Positions 17,513-26,723 of a stretch of DNA of 64,000 bases are shown here, piece by piece. A model generated the notes under the pieces. It searched no databases and was not told the DNA's origin. It saw only the letters and a program-made list of their open reading frames with translations. Source of the DNA: Corynebacterium timonense (GTDB taxonomy: Bacteria; Actinomycetota; Actinomycetes; Mycobacteriales; Mycobacteriaceae); assembly GCF_900105305.1 (NCBI RefSeq), contig NZ_LT629765.1, forward strand, positions 1,240,001 through 1,304,000. Direction: 5' to 3'. The position numbers and the translations under genes were made by a program. Position 1 is the first letter of the stretch. Each line of letters begins with the position of its first letter.

Positions 17513-18733
17513 TTACTCCTTTGCAGCTTCAGCGCGGAGGGCGCTCGTTTCGGTACCGCGCGCAAGCCAAAGGGCCAGCGCACTGACGGCGATGACACCA
17601 CAGGAACCGAAGGCCGCGGCGAATCCGACCGTCTCGGCGAGCATACCGGCAGCGATCGGGGCGACGATTGCGCCCGCGTCCTGCGTCATCTGGAACGTGG
17701 ACAGCACCTTACCCGCCGAGCGGTCGTTGCCAATGATGTCCGCCAGCGTCGCCTGCTGAGCCGGGTTCATCAGCCCGCCGCCGATCCCCGCGAGGATAGA
17801 GGCGATGATGAGCGACCAAAAAGTTGTCGCAAAACCCATCAGACCGGTGAACACCGCAATGGCCACGAGGCCCGCGACGATGAGCGGCTTGCGCCCCACC
17901 TTATCGGCAAGCACCCCGGAAAACTGCAGTGTCACCGCGGTGCCGACGGCGAAGGCCGTCAGCGCCAGACCAGAGGCGGCCTCGCCGTGCGCGAACACGC
18001 TCGCCGCGAACAAGGGAAGCACGCCGACGCGTACCCCGAGGTTCGCCCACCCGTTGGTGAACCCAGACGCCAGCGCGGCCTGGTAGGTCGGCATCCCCAG
18101 CGCCTCCCGCAGCGGCATCGGGGGCAGCTGCGGCGGCAGGACCGCCCGCCGCGACGAGCGCGCAGTGCCCGCCCACACGACGACCACCGCGAGCACGAGG
18201 AGGATGCCGTAGATGGCGAAGGGAAGGCGAAAGCCCAAAAAGGACAGCGCCGCGCCGATGAGCGGGCCGAAGATGTTTCCCAGCAGGAACGACGAGGCGT
18301 ACATCGCGTTGGCGCGGCCCCGAATCCGCGGGGGCGTCACGCGCACGATGAGCGCCTGGGCCGACAGCGTGAACATCGTCGAGCCGAAGCCGGCAATGAA
18401 GCGCAGCGCAAAGATGTGCCAGTACGCCTGGGCGAAGGCCACCATGAACGTCGACACAGCGACGATGAGCAGCCCCGCGAGGTAGACGGGACGCGAGCCG
18501 AGCTTGTCCACGAGCAGGCCAGCGCCGGGCGCGCCGATGAGCCTGGCCGCGGCGAAGACGGACACGACCGCGCCCGCCGCGGCCAGAGAGACGCCGAAAC
18601 TCGCGCTGAACTGCGGAAGAATTGGGGCGATAAAGCCGTAACCCAACGCGATGACGAACGCGGCGGCCGCCAGCACGTGAATCGCGCCGGGGATGCGGGG
18701 CCGAGGGGCAACCGAAGATTCTGCAGTGTCCAT
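17513..18733 (-). CDS. Major facilitator superfamily transporter (drug/sugar efflux type)
   Basis: The 406-residue protein has 12 predicted helices. The conserved loop LVDKLGSRPVYLAGL lies between helices 2 and 3, and its repeat VLADKVGRKPLIVAGL lies in the second half, as in 12-helix drug:H+ antiporters and related exporters. It is the first gene of the minus-strand group with the nucleoside hydrolase. A perfect 26-bp palindrome ends 36 bases upstream of the ATG, next to the expected -35 position. The substrate may be a nucleoside, given the operon partner, or a toxic compound. Confidence 0.78.
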   Translation of the reverse strand: MDTAESSVAPRPRIPGAIHVLAAAAFVIALGYGFIAPILPQFSASFGVSLAAAGAVVSVFAAARLIGAPGAGLLVDKLGSRPVYLAGLLIVAVSTFMVAFAQAYWHIFALRFIAGFGSTMFTLSAQALIVRVTPPRIRGRANAMYASSFLLGNIFGPLIGAALSFLGFRLPFAIYGILLVLAVVVVWAGTARSSRRAVLPPQLPPMPLREALGMPTYQAALASGFTNGWANLGVRVGVLPLFAASVFAHGEAASGLALTAFAVGTAVTLQFSGVLADKVGRKPLIVAGLVAIAVFTGLMGFATTFWSLIIASILAGIGGGLMNPAQQATLADIIGNDRSAGKVLSTFQMTQDAGAIVAPIAAGMLAETVGFAAAFGSCGVIAVSALALWLARGTETSALRAEAAKE

Positions 18734-18769
18734 GTCGCCTCTACCCTAGCCCCTGACCACAAGGAACCC

Positions 18770-18795
18770 ATCTATAGAACACGTGTTCTATAGAT
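18770..18795. promoter_or_regulatory. Perfect 26-bp palindrome with GAAC-N4-GTTC core (operator candidate)
   Basis: The half-site is ATCTATAGAACAC and the other half is its exact reverse complement, centred between 18782 and 18783. The core TAGAACACGTGTTCTA matches the Gram-positive LexA/DinR pattern GAAC-N4-GTTC and 14 of 16 positions of the corynebacterial form TCGAACA-N2-TGTTCGA. It lies between the divergent MFS gene and the small gene at 18835, close to both promoters. A TetR-type repressor would also favour such a site. Confidence 0.7.
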
Positions 18796-18834
18796 TCGAA
18801 CGCGATGTCGAATCTGCTTCCTATATTCATGGCC

Positions 18835-19290
18835 ATGACACAGCACCTGATCCACACCATGTCCACCGCCCACGCCACGACCCTGAACGCCCTGCGCAGC
18901 ATCATTCGGCACCCACGCTCCCTCGCCCGCCCACACGCCTCATGGCGCCCACCCACCACAGCGCTGCCCCCAGTCGCCGGCTCGGAGCGCCTCACCGTGT
19001 CCGTCACCCGACGCCGCGTCGGGCCCCGCGCCCGCGCCCGCATCCGCGGTTACGGCGAAACCCACACCCCCGCCTACATCATCGAGCTCCGCCTGACAGA
19101 CGCCTCCGGCCTGCGCGCCGACCCCCACATCACCGAGGCGTGGGTGCGCGCCCTCGTCCCCGCCGACCACATCGCCGCCGTGCACGAGATCCCCGGCCCC
19201 CGCGCCACCAGCTACGTCTGGCTCACCGACGCCGCCTATACCCCCGTGCGCTCACCCTCCTCCATGTTCGAAGGGCTGCAGGCCGCGTAA
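18835..19290 (+). CDS. Conserved-looking protein of unknown function
   Basis: I do not recognise this 151-residue protein. It is basic in its first half (RRRVGPRARARIRGYG), with a mixed alpha/beta-looking second half (THTPAYIIELRLTDASG, ITEAWVRALVP, ATSYVWLTDAAYTPV). No signal peptide or membrane segment is clear. TATATT at 18822-18827 lies 7 bases before the ATG at 18835, which suggests a leaderless transcript. Starts at 18805 and 18829 are alternatives. It faces the MFS gene across the 26-bp palindrome, so both may answer to the same regulator. It ends 12 bases from the convergent gene at 19303. Confidence 0.55.
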   Translation: MTQHLIHTMSTAHATTLNALRSIIRHPRSLARPHASWRPPTTALPPVAGSERLTVSVTRRRVGPRARARIRGYGETHTPAYIIELRLTDASGLRADPHITEAWVRALVPADHIAAVHEIPGPRATSYVWLTDAAYTPVRSPSSMFEGLQAA

Positions 19291-19302
19291 GGCCGCTCGC
19301 GC

Positions 19303-20145
19303 CTACACTTCGTCGATGTCGGAGGGCTCGCGCGCAGGGTCGAGGTCGGTATCGGTGTCGCGGCTCGCGGAGGCGTCCTCGGGTAGATCGTCGTCCACGT
19401 CGGGGCCATCGTCCTCGCCGAAGATGTCGTAGACGTCGGGTTCGTCGACATCGTCCTCGACAGGCAGCAGCTGCGACTCCCAGTCCTCGGCCTGGTCGGC
19501 GGCGAGAGACAGGACGTCGAAAAGCCTGTCGAAGTCCTCGAACGTGCCCAAGTGGAGCACCTCGGCCTCCGAGACGGCCTCGTCGTGGATGGTCTCGAAC
19601 AAGCGGGCGCGGTCCTCGTCCGTCAGCTCGGCGTCACCGTCGGACTCCCACAGCTCGCCGATGGCGTCGTCCATCAGCTCGTCGTAATTGTCCGACAGCG
19701 CTACGAACGACACCGCAGCACGCGGCGCCCCGTCGACGACCTCTACGAGGACCTGCAGCTCCGCACTCTCGCCGACCTCGGCGCGGACCAGCTGGCTGTT
19801 CACGGAGTCCTGGAAAAACTCGAGGTCGGCGATGCGCTCGTCGGTCCCCTCGAGCAGGTCGCGCAGGACGGTGACGACTTCGTCGGTGGCGATGTGCTCG
19901 GCGACGGTAGTCACCGCGGCCTCCGCCGAAAACACCACGGAGACGAGGACGGCCTCGAACTCGTCATCGTCTTCGTCCACGTCGGCCGCAGCGATGTAGA
20001 CGTTGGCGGCCGGCAGGTGCGGGTCGATTTCGACAAACTGGATTTCCACGTCCGCCGTGATCGGGACGAACATGGTTTCGTCGTGCACTCGCGATTCGAT
20101 TCCCTCACGGTCAAGCGCGGCGGCGATGTCCTCGAAAAAGCTCAT
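19303..20145 (-). CDS. Highly acidic protein of unknown function
   Basis: This 280-residue cytoplasmic protein is very rich in Asp and Glu, especially in the last 70 residues (DDVDEPDVYDIFGEDDGP). The first 170 residues look folded, with alternating hydrophobic strands (MFVPITADVEIQFVEI, AAVSFVAL) that recall YbjN-like or type III secretion-chaperone-like folds, but that comparison is weak. I chose ATG 20145 over a TTG at 20166 because it begins the conserved-looking MSFFEDIAAAL. It sits alone between the small gene at 18835 and the carboxylesterase gene. No function assigned. Confidence 0.6.
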   Translation of the reverse strand: MSFFEDIAAALDREGIESRVHDETMFVPITADVEIQFVEIDPHLPAANVYIAAADVDEDDDEFEAVLVSVVFSAEAAVTTVAEHIATDEVVTVLRDLLEGTDERIADLEFFQDSVNSQLVRAEVGESAELQVLVEVVDGAPRAAVSFVALSDNYDELMDDAIGELWESDGDAELTDEDRARLFETIHDEAVSEAEVLHLGTFEDFDRLFDVLSLAADQAEDWESQLLPVEDDVDEPDVYDIFGEDDGPDVDDDLPEDASASRDTDTDLDPAREPSDIDEV

Positions 20146-20279
20146 GGCGCACCAAAGTCCTTCCAAGTGGTGGGGCTGACGGTCAGCGTTCGACCCGCCC
20201 CAGCCTAGCTACGAAGCCAATCTTTTGCTCGCACCGAAAGCTCGCACGGACAGCCTCCCCCAAGACTGCTCGACCACAC

Positions 20280-21848
20280 CTAGTCTTCGTCTTCGTCCGA
20301 GAACGTGGCCAGCGACTCCACGAGGTCCTGGCGGTTATTGCCCCACTCACGCATATCAAACTGCTCCCACGCCCGGCGCTTGGCCGCTTTCGGGTCAAAC
20401 TCCACCCAGAACTTCTCGCGGAACACCGCCGTCGCCCGGCCCGGTTTGTCGTCGCTGCGGAAGCCGTACACGGGCCACTCCTCGCCCGGCGCGCCGGAGT
20501 GGAAGAAGGAGCCCCAATGGTGCTGCATAATACGACTAATGTCGCCGAGCCCCTCGCGCGAGCTGAAACGGTCGATCTGCGAGGCACGCGTGGTCAGCGG
20601 GGCGTTAAACACCGCCTCGAGGTCCGAGGTGTGCATGGCCCCCAGCCCAAGTCGCCGCTTGGTCGCCGAGGCGTAGTCGAAGCGGTACATCCACGTCGAG
20701 GCCGCGCGCCGGTGCTCGGTGGCCAGCGTCACCGACGGCGCCCAGAACACGGCGTCCGCGATGAGCTCAGCAAAGTCCGCGCGCTCCTCGGCGCCGCCGT
20801 AGGCGCTGAGGACAACATCCGCATTGTCTTCGTCGAAAACGTTCAGCGCCCGGCGCGCGGCGCGGGTGCGCGACTTCGTCGTCTGGTACAGCACCTTGGC
20901 AAAGCTCGCCTCGTCAGAGTTGGTGCCGATGATGAGGGGAACAGGCGCTTGCGTTCCCTCCTCGAAGGCGTCGAGCGGGTGGACGGGCAACGTCGTGCCG
21001 TCCGCCGTGGGCATGAACGCGGTGTTGAACTGGGCGGCCTCCCGGCCGTTGAACAGCATGGATTGCCCCACCCGCACGAGCTGGCGAGCATCTTCGCGGC
21101 GCAGGTCGGCGAGGGTTGTGGTGCGGGGCATCCCCATGTCGTCGAGAAGCGTGCGCACCCACATCGCGGCCTGAAGGCGCGTGTGGACGCTAGCAACCGG
21201 CGCCGACTGCGCGATGCAGCGGTGGAAGAGCCCGCGCGCGGCGGGGGCGACCATCAGGTGCACGACGGCAGCCCCGCCCGCGGACTCCCCCATGATGGTC
21301 ACGCTGCCGGGGTCACCGCCGAAGTTCGCGATGTTGTCCTGGACCCACCTCAGCGACAAGATCTGATCGAGCATCCCCGGGTTGGCCACGCAATCGCCGC
21401 CGAGTGAATGAAAATCCAGGTAGCCCAGCACCCCGAGCCGGAAATTCACCGAGACGTAGACGACATCCGTGGACACGGCCAGGTTGTGGCCCTGCAGGAC
21501 GCGCTCGTGGCTAGCACCGGTAACAAAGGTGCCGCCGTGGAAGAACACAACGACCGGCAGCACGTCATCGGTGTCGGGGCGGACGATGTCGACGGTGAGG
21601 CAGTCCTCGGTGCCGATCACGGGGTCTTTCCAGCTGAAGGCCCCCTGCAGCGCCGGCTCCCCGTACTCTCTGGCGTCTCGCACCCCCGCCCACGGCTCAG
21701 GCGGGCGGGGCGCGCGGAAGCGGTGCTCCCCCGCGGTGTCGGCGCCGTAGGGGATGCCGCGCCAGGTGCGCACACCTGTGGTCTCGTCGACAATGCCGCG
21801 GACCTCCCCTGCCGCCGTGCGGGCGACGGGGCGAGAGGTTGACTCCAT
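20280..21848 (-). CDS. Type B carboxylesterase/lipase
   Basis: This 522-residue alpha/beta-hydrolase matches the cholinesterase-like type B carboxylesterase family. RTWRGIPYGADTAGEHRFRAP at the start, EDCLTVDIVRP, FHGGTFVTG (oxyanion hole), the nucleophile Ser189 in GESAGG and a late His in LGLGAMHTSDLE are visible. No signal peptide is present, so it acts in the cytoplasm on small esters. TAATGT lies 7 bases before the ATG, suggesting a leaderless start. GTG 21857 is an alternative. The neighbours give no clue to its substrate. Confidence 0.85.
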   Translation of the reverse strand: MESTSRPVARTAAGEVRGIVDETTGVRTWRGIPYGADTAGEHRFRAPRPPEPWAGVRDAREYGEPALQGAFSWKDPVIGTEDCLTVDIVRPDTDDVLPVVVFFHGGTFVTGASHERVLQGHNLAVSTDVVYVSVNFRLGVLGYLDFHSLGGDCVANPGMLDQILSLRWVQDNIANFGGDPGSVTIMGESAGGAAVVHLMVAPAARGLFHRCIAQSAPVASVHTRLQAAMWVRTLLDDMGMPRTTTLADLRREDARQLVRVGQSMLFNGREAAQFNTAFMPTADGTTLPVHPLDAFEEGTQAPVPLIIGTNSDEASFAKVLYQTTKSRTRAARRALNVFDEDNADVVLSAYGGAEERADFAELIADAVFWAPSVTLATEHRRAASTWMYRFDYASATKRRLGLGAMHTSDLEAVFNAPLTTRASQIDRFSSREGLGDISRIMQHHWGSFFHSGAPGEEWPVYGFRSDDKPGRATAVFREKFWVEFDPKAAKRRAWEQFDMREWGNNRQDLVESLATFSDEDED

Positions 21849-22017
21849 GCCGTCCACATTAGCGAGCAGTTACGATGTGGTCTCGGCAGAAAGCGCGCGG
21901 GAATCAAACCGCGCCGGCGGGCGCTACACACGTCAGGTACGCGCTGCCGCGGCCCTGCGCTCGGCAGCGAGCGGCCACTGAGGCGCCAAGAACGGGCGCC
22001 GGAGATAAGGAGAAGCG

Positions 22018-22947
22018 ATGGTTTTCAGGTTTGGGACGCGGTCCGGCCCCGCCACGGCGGAGGGGGCGGAAACGCAGCGCATCATCACCGACGCGCTCAA
22101 CTCGGACGCCGCTGCGCTCGAGGAGGAGGCCGGTCCGCTGGGTCGGGCGCTCATCGCGGCCGTCGATAAGGCGGCGCAGCTGCAGTCGGCCCCCATCCGC
22201 GCCTACGTCGAGTGGGTGCGCCGCTCGCACCCCGAGGCCACCCCCGCGCAGGTCCAGGCGATCGTGGACAAGCACTTCCGCACCGCCGTCTCCAGCACCG
22301 GGGCCGGCGTCGGGGCGGCCGCGGCCGTACCGGGCATCGGCTTCGTCACAGGGGGCGTGACGGTCGCCGGGGAGTCCGTCCTCTTCCTCGACATCGCGGC
22401 GTTCTACACCATGGCCAGCGCCCACCTGCGCGGGGTGGACATCACCGATCCTCAGCGCCGCCGGGCCGTCGTGCTCGTGGCCCTGACCGGGGCGAAAGGG
22501 GTTGCCGTCGTTGACGCGCTGCTTGGCGACGACACACGCGGCGTCCCCGCCGCAGCCACCCTGTCGCGCTTTTCCGGCCCGCGCCTGGCGGAGGCGAATA
22601 GCATTCTCACCCGCGTCGCTCTGAGGTCTCTGCGCAAGCGCCTCAGCCGGGCGTGGCTGGGCAAGATCCTCCCCCTCGGCATCGGCGTCGTCGCCGGGGT
22701 GGCCGCGAACCGGAAGCTCGCAGCGCGGATTATCGACACCGTCTCCCCCAGCCTGGGCCCACTGCCCCCGCGCTTCCTCGAGGCGCTGCCCGCGCCCGCT
22801 GCCGACGAGGAGGGCGCCGCCGGGCACCAGGGGCACGCCGAGACCGGCTCCCGCGGCTTCCTCCGCTTCGTGCGCAAGGCCGCGGGGAAGAACCGGGGGA
22901 AGGAACCTGGACAGGACGCGCCGCGCAAAGGGCTGATGCGCCGTTGA
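22018..22947 (+). CDS. Membrane-associated protein of unknown function
   Basis: The 309-residue protein has an N-terminal helical region and a Gly/Ala-rich hydrophobic stretch near residues 95-140 (GAGVGAAAAVPGIGFVTGGVT, LFLDIAAFYTMA). Another hydrophobic segment lies near 215-235, and the C-terminus is charged and basic. The hydrophobic layout loosely recalls EcsC-family proteins, but I would not assign it. AAGGAG sits 5 bases before the ATG. Only 22 bases separate it from the fused ABC exporter gene, so co-transcription is likely and it may assist that transporter. Confidence 0.62.
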   Translation: MVFRFGTRSGPATAEGAETQRIITDALNSDAAALEEEAGPLGRALIAAVDKAAQLQSAPIRAYVEWVRRSHPEATPAQVQAIVDKHFRTAVSSTGAGVGAAAAVPGIGFVTGGVTVAGESVLFLDIAAFYTMASAHLRGVDITDPQRRRAVVLVALTGAKGVAVVDALLGDDTRGVPAAATLSRFSGPRLAEANSILTRVALRSLRKRLSRAWLGKILPLGIGVVAGVAANRKLAARIIDTVSPSLGPLPPRFLEALPAPAADEEGAAGHQGHAETGSRGFLRFVRKAAGKNRGKEPGQDAPRKGLMRR

Positions 22948-22969
22948 CGCTAAACCCAGCCCCCGGCGC

Positions 22970-25900
22970 GTGCTGCTGGCCGAGGCGTTCGGGGCGAACC
23001 GTGCCCCGGCAACGCTCGCCTGCGTGACCGCCCTCGTCGCCGCCGTGGCCCAGGTCGCCCTGCCCTCGTTGACCGGGCGCGCCGTCGACGTCGCCTCCGG
23101 CGCGGCCGACGGCTCTATCACCCGAATAGCGTGGACCATGGTGGGCATCGCCCTGGCCACCTACGCTCTCAACTGGATGCGCCGCTACTCGGCCGGGTTG
23201 TTGGCCACGCGCAGCCAGCACGGCGTGCGCGTGGGTATCCTGCGCACCCTCCAGCGCCTCGACGGGCCGGGACAGGACGACATTGTCACCGGCCAGGTCG
23301 TCTCGCGCTCGATCACGGACCTCAACCAGTTCCACATGGTGCTGGCCACCCTGCCGCTTTTTGTCACCCGCACCGCGCAGCTGGCCTTCACCCTCGCCGT
23401 CATGTTCGCGATGGACGTCGGCTTAAGCCTGCTCGCGCTGGCGCTTCTGCCCCTCATTCTGTGGGAGGCGAACCGCTCGCGCCGCGCGTTGTACGCCGCG
23501 ACCTGGGTGAACCAGCAGTCGGCGGCCGATCTCGCCGAGCACGTCGAGCACACGGTCTCGGGTGTAAGGGTGGTCAAGGCATTCGGGCGCGAGGAACGCG
23601 CCATCGACGAGCTCGACCGGCTGAGCCGCCACCTCTACGCCACGAAGATGCGCACGGCGAAGCTCACGGCGCGTTTCCAGCCTGTGCTCGCGCAGCTGCC
23701 GAAGATCGCTCTCGTGATCACCATCGTCGCCGGCGGTCTCACCGCGATGTCCGGGGCGATCTCCCTCGGCGGCTTCGTCGCGTTTACCACCTACCTCGTC
23801 TCCATGACGGGGCTGATGAGCATGCTCACCAACCAGTACGTGCGCCTGCAAATGGGGATGAGCTCCGTCGACCGCCTCGGGGAGGTCCTCACACTGCGCC
23901 CCGGTCGCACCGAGCCCGCCGACCCCGCCGCGGCGCCGGCCGGCCCGGTGGGGCTCCGCTTTCGCGACGTCACCTTCGACACCGGCGGCCATCGCGTCCT
24001 CGACGGCTTCGACCTCGAGGTCCACCCGGGCGAGTTCGTCGCCCTCGTCGGCCCCGCCGGCGCGGGCAAGTCCATGGCGGTGCAGCTCGCCGGGGGGTTC
24101 TACGAGCCCAGCGAGGGCAGCATCGCGCTTCTCGACGCCCACCTGCGCCCCACCGAGTACTCCCGCCTGCCTACGGCGGGCATCCGCGGCCAGGTCACCT
24201 GCGTCTTCGACGAATCCTTCCTCTTTTCTTCCACGGTGCGCGAGAACATCGCGATGGGCGCGCCCGGCGGCGAGGCCACGGACGAGCAGGTGCGCGAGGC
24301 GGCCCGCCTCGCCCGCGCCGACGAGTTCATCGAGCGCCTGCCGGAGGGCTACGACACCGTCGTCGGCGAGCGCGGCATGACCCTCTCGGGCGGGCAGCGC
24401 CAGCGCGTCGCGCTCGCCCGGGCGCTGCTGTCGCGCCCCGGCGTGCTCGTGCTTGACGACGCCACCAGCGCCATCGACGCCGAAAACGAGGCGACGATCC
24501 TGTCCAACCTGCGCGCCACCCTCGCCGACGTCGCCGTCATCGCGGTGGCGCACCGCCAGTCCACCGTCGACCACGCCGACCGCGTCGTGGTGGTCGAGTC
24601 CGGCCGCGCCGTCGTCGACGCGCCCCGCGACGAGGCCACCGCGAGCGCCGAGTACCGCGCCCTCATGTCCCCGGCTCACGCGCCCTCCCCCACCGCCGAG
24701 CCCTCCCGCGGCGCCCTCTGGCCGGACGTGGAGGCCCCCGAGCGCGAGCGCGTGCTGGCCTCCGCGCCGGGCATGGGCCGCGGCGGCGCCATCACCGCCA
24801 CCCCGCAGCTGCGGCGCCAGGTGGCGGCACTGCCGGCCGCGACGGAGGAGCCCCGCGTCGACGCCGCACCGCTGCGCGCGCCGCGCCGCCCGTTCCGCAT
24901 CGCCGAGCTGTTTGCCGACGTGAAATGGCTGATCACCGCGACCGCGGCGCTGCTTGTCGTGGGCGTGCTGGCGGACCTCGCCTTCCCCACGCTCGTGCGC
25001 ACCAGCATCGACCTCGGCATCGAGCAGGGAGAGCCCGGCGTCGTCTGGCGTGTCGGCGCGCTCGCCCTCGCCGTGGTGGCCGCCGCGTGGGCGAGCGAGG
25101 CCGCCATGACCGTGCTCAGCGCCCGCTCCGGCGAGCGTCTGCTCTACGGTCTGCGGCTGCGCAGCTACGCGCACCTGCAGCACCTCGGGCTTGCCTACTT
25201 CGAGCGCCACCTGTCGGGGCGGATCATGACGCGGATGACCACGGACATCGACACCCTGTCCAGCTTCTTGCAGACCGGCCTCGCCCAGGCCATCGTCTCG
25301 GTGGCCACGCTCGTCGGCGTGTGCGTCATGCTCGTAGCCACTGACCCCCAGCTCACGCTTGTCGCGCTCGCCGCGGTGCCCGTCATCGTCGCTGCGACGG
25401 TGGTCTTCCGCATGCTGTCGAAGCGGTGGTATGCCGCCTCCCGCGCCCAGATCTCGGCCGTCAACGGCGAGTTCGCCGAGCTCATCGGCGGGATCCGCCC
25501 CACCCAGATGCACCTGGGGGAACAGGCGGCCCAGGCCGGCTTCGAGAGCGCTTCCGACACGTACCGGCGCTACCGGATGCGCTCGACGACCCTGCTGGCC
25601 ACCTATTTTCCCGGCATGCAGGCCATCGCGCAGATCATGACAGCCGTGGTCGTTGCCGTCGGCGGCGCCAGGGTGGCCCAGGGCGACCTGTCCGTCGGCG
25701 TCCTCGTCGCCTTCACCATGTATTTAGGCCAGCTGTACGGCCCCATCCAGCAGCTCGGCCAGATCTTCGACTCCTGGCAGCAGGCGACGATCTCCTTTGG
25801 CCGCATCACCGAGCTGCTGGAAACGCGCGCGAGCGTCCCCGACACCGGGACGGACCCCGGCGCCGCCCGCGCCGCGGCGGGCGAGCTCGCTTTCGAGGAC

Positions 25901-26599
25901 GTCACCTTCGGCTACGACCCGGCCCAGCCGGTGCTCAGCGGCGTCGACCTCACCCTGCGCGCCGGCGACACCGTGGCTCTGGTGGGCCCGACCGGGGCGG
26001 GCAAGTCGACCGTCGTCAAGCTTCTTGCTCGCTTGTACGACCCCCTGACCGGCACCGTGCGCGCCGCCGGTCACAACATCGCGGGCTTTCCGCTTGCCGA
26101 GTGGCGTCGCGCCGTCGCCCAGGTACCGCAGGAGACCTACCTCTTCCCCGGCACCGTGGCCGACAACATCGCCTACGGCGTCGACGACGCGAGCGACGCA
26201 GACGTCGAGGCGGCCGTGCGGCGCATCGGGGCGCTGGGGACCATCGCCACGATCCCCGGGGGCTTCAACCACCCCGTCGGCGAGCGCGGCCGGGGCTTAA
26301 GTTCCGGGCAGCGTCAGATCATCGCGCTCGCCCGCGCCGAAATGCTCGAGCCCGACCTCATGCTTCTCGACGAAGCCACCGCGACGCTCGACCCCGCCAC
26401 GGAGAAGGCAGTCCTCGACGCGACCGACCACGCCACCGCGAAACGCACTGCCGTCGTGGTCGCTCACCGGCTTGCGACAGCGGCGCGGGCCGACCGCATC
26501 CTCGTCATTGATGAAGGACGTATTATAGAGGACGGTTCCCACGGGGCCCTCCTCGAGCGGGGCGGAGCGTACGCCCGGGCATGGTCCATCAACCGCTAA
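22970..26599 (+). CDS. Fused heterodimer-type ABC exporter (TMD-NBD-TMD-NBD)
   Basis: In 1209 residues two complete exporter halves are joined. Each half has about six membrane helices followed by an ATPase. Half 1 shows VGPAGAGKS, LSGGQRQR and LVLDDATSAID, with Asp replacing the catalytic Glu. Half 2 shows VGPTGAGKS, LSSGQRQI and LMLLDEATATLD. This gives one degenerate and one consensus ATP site, as in known heterodimeric multidrug or lipid exporters. The only usable start in the frame is GTG 22970, without a clear ribosome-binding site. Coupling to the preceding gene is likely. It lies just upstream of odhA. The substrate is unknown; drugs, lipids or envelope precursors are possible. Confidence 0.85.
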   Translation: MLLAEAFGANRAPATLACVTALVAAVAQVALPSLTGRAVDVASGAADGSITRIAWTMVGIALATYALNWMRRYSAGLLATRSQHGVRVGILRTLQRLDGPGQDDIVTGQVVSRSITDLNQFHMVLATLPLFVTRTAQLAFTLAVMFAMDVGLSLLALALLPLILWEANRSRRALYAATWVNQQSAADLAEHVEHTVSGVRVVKAFGREERAIDELDRLSRHLYATKMRTAKLTARFQPVLAQLPKIALVITIVAGGLTAMSGAISLGGFVAFTTYLVSMTGLMSMLTNQYVRLQMGMSSVDRLGEVLTLRPGRTEPADPAAAPAGPVGLRFRDVTFDTGGHRVLDGFDLEVHPGEFVALVGPAGAGKSMAVQLAGGFYEPSEGSIALLDAHLRPTEYSRLPTAGIRGQVTCVFDESFLFSSTVRENIAMGAPGGEATDEQVREAARLARADEFIERLPEGYDTVVGERGMTLSGGQRQRVALARALLSRPGVLVLDDATSAIDAENEATILSNLRATLADVAVIAVAHRQSTVDHADRVVVVESGRAVVDAPRDEATASAEYRALMSPAHAPSPTAEPSRGALWPDVEAPERERVLASAPGMGRGGAITATPQLRRQVAALPAATEEPRVDAAPLRAPRRPFRIAELFADVKWLITATAALLVVGVLADLAFPTLVRTSIDLGIEQGEPGVVWRVGALALAVVAAAWASEAAMTVLSARSGERLLYGLRLRSYAHLQHLGLAYFERHLSGRIMTRMTTDIDTLSSFLQTGLAQAIVSVATLVGVCVMLVATDPQLTLVALAAVPVIVAATVVFRMLSKRWYAASRAQISAVNGEFAELIGGIRPTQMHLGEQAAQAGFESASDTYRRYRMRSTTLLATYFPGMQAIAQIMTAVVVAVGGARVAQGDLSVGVLVAFTMYLGQLYGPIQQLGQIFDSWQQATISFGRITELLETRASVPDTGTDPGAARAAAGELAFEDVTFGYDPAQPVLSGVDLTLRAGDTVALVGPTGAGKSTVVKLLARLYDPLTGTVRAAGHNIAGFPLAEWRRAVAQVPQETYLFPGTVADNIAYGVDDASDADVEAAVRRIGALGTIATIPGGFNHPVGERGRGLSSGQRQIIALARAEMLEPDLMLLDEATATLDPATEKAVLDATDHATAKRTAVVVAHRLATAARADRILVIDEGRIIEDGSHGALLERGGAYARAWSINR

Positions 26600-26631
26600 T
26601 GGGGGTGGGCCGCGCGAGCACCGCACGAAAA

Positions 26632-26659
26632 CCGGGAGTGAGTTAGCGCTCATTCCCGG
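26632..26659. promoter_or_regulatory. 28-bp inverted repeat in the leader region of odhA
   Basis: CCGGGAGTGAG and CTCATTCCCGG form 11-bp arms, with one mismatch, around TTAGCG. It lies 33 bases after the exporter stop and 65 bases before the odhA start. There is no T-tract, so it is either a hairpin that slows transcription or a protein-binding site rather than a standard terminator. Confidence 0.5.
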
Positions 26660-26723
26660 ACCGCAATTAGAGTCGACTAAGTTACCGCTTGACACCACCC
26701 GAGAAGAGAGGCGAGCACCTGCC

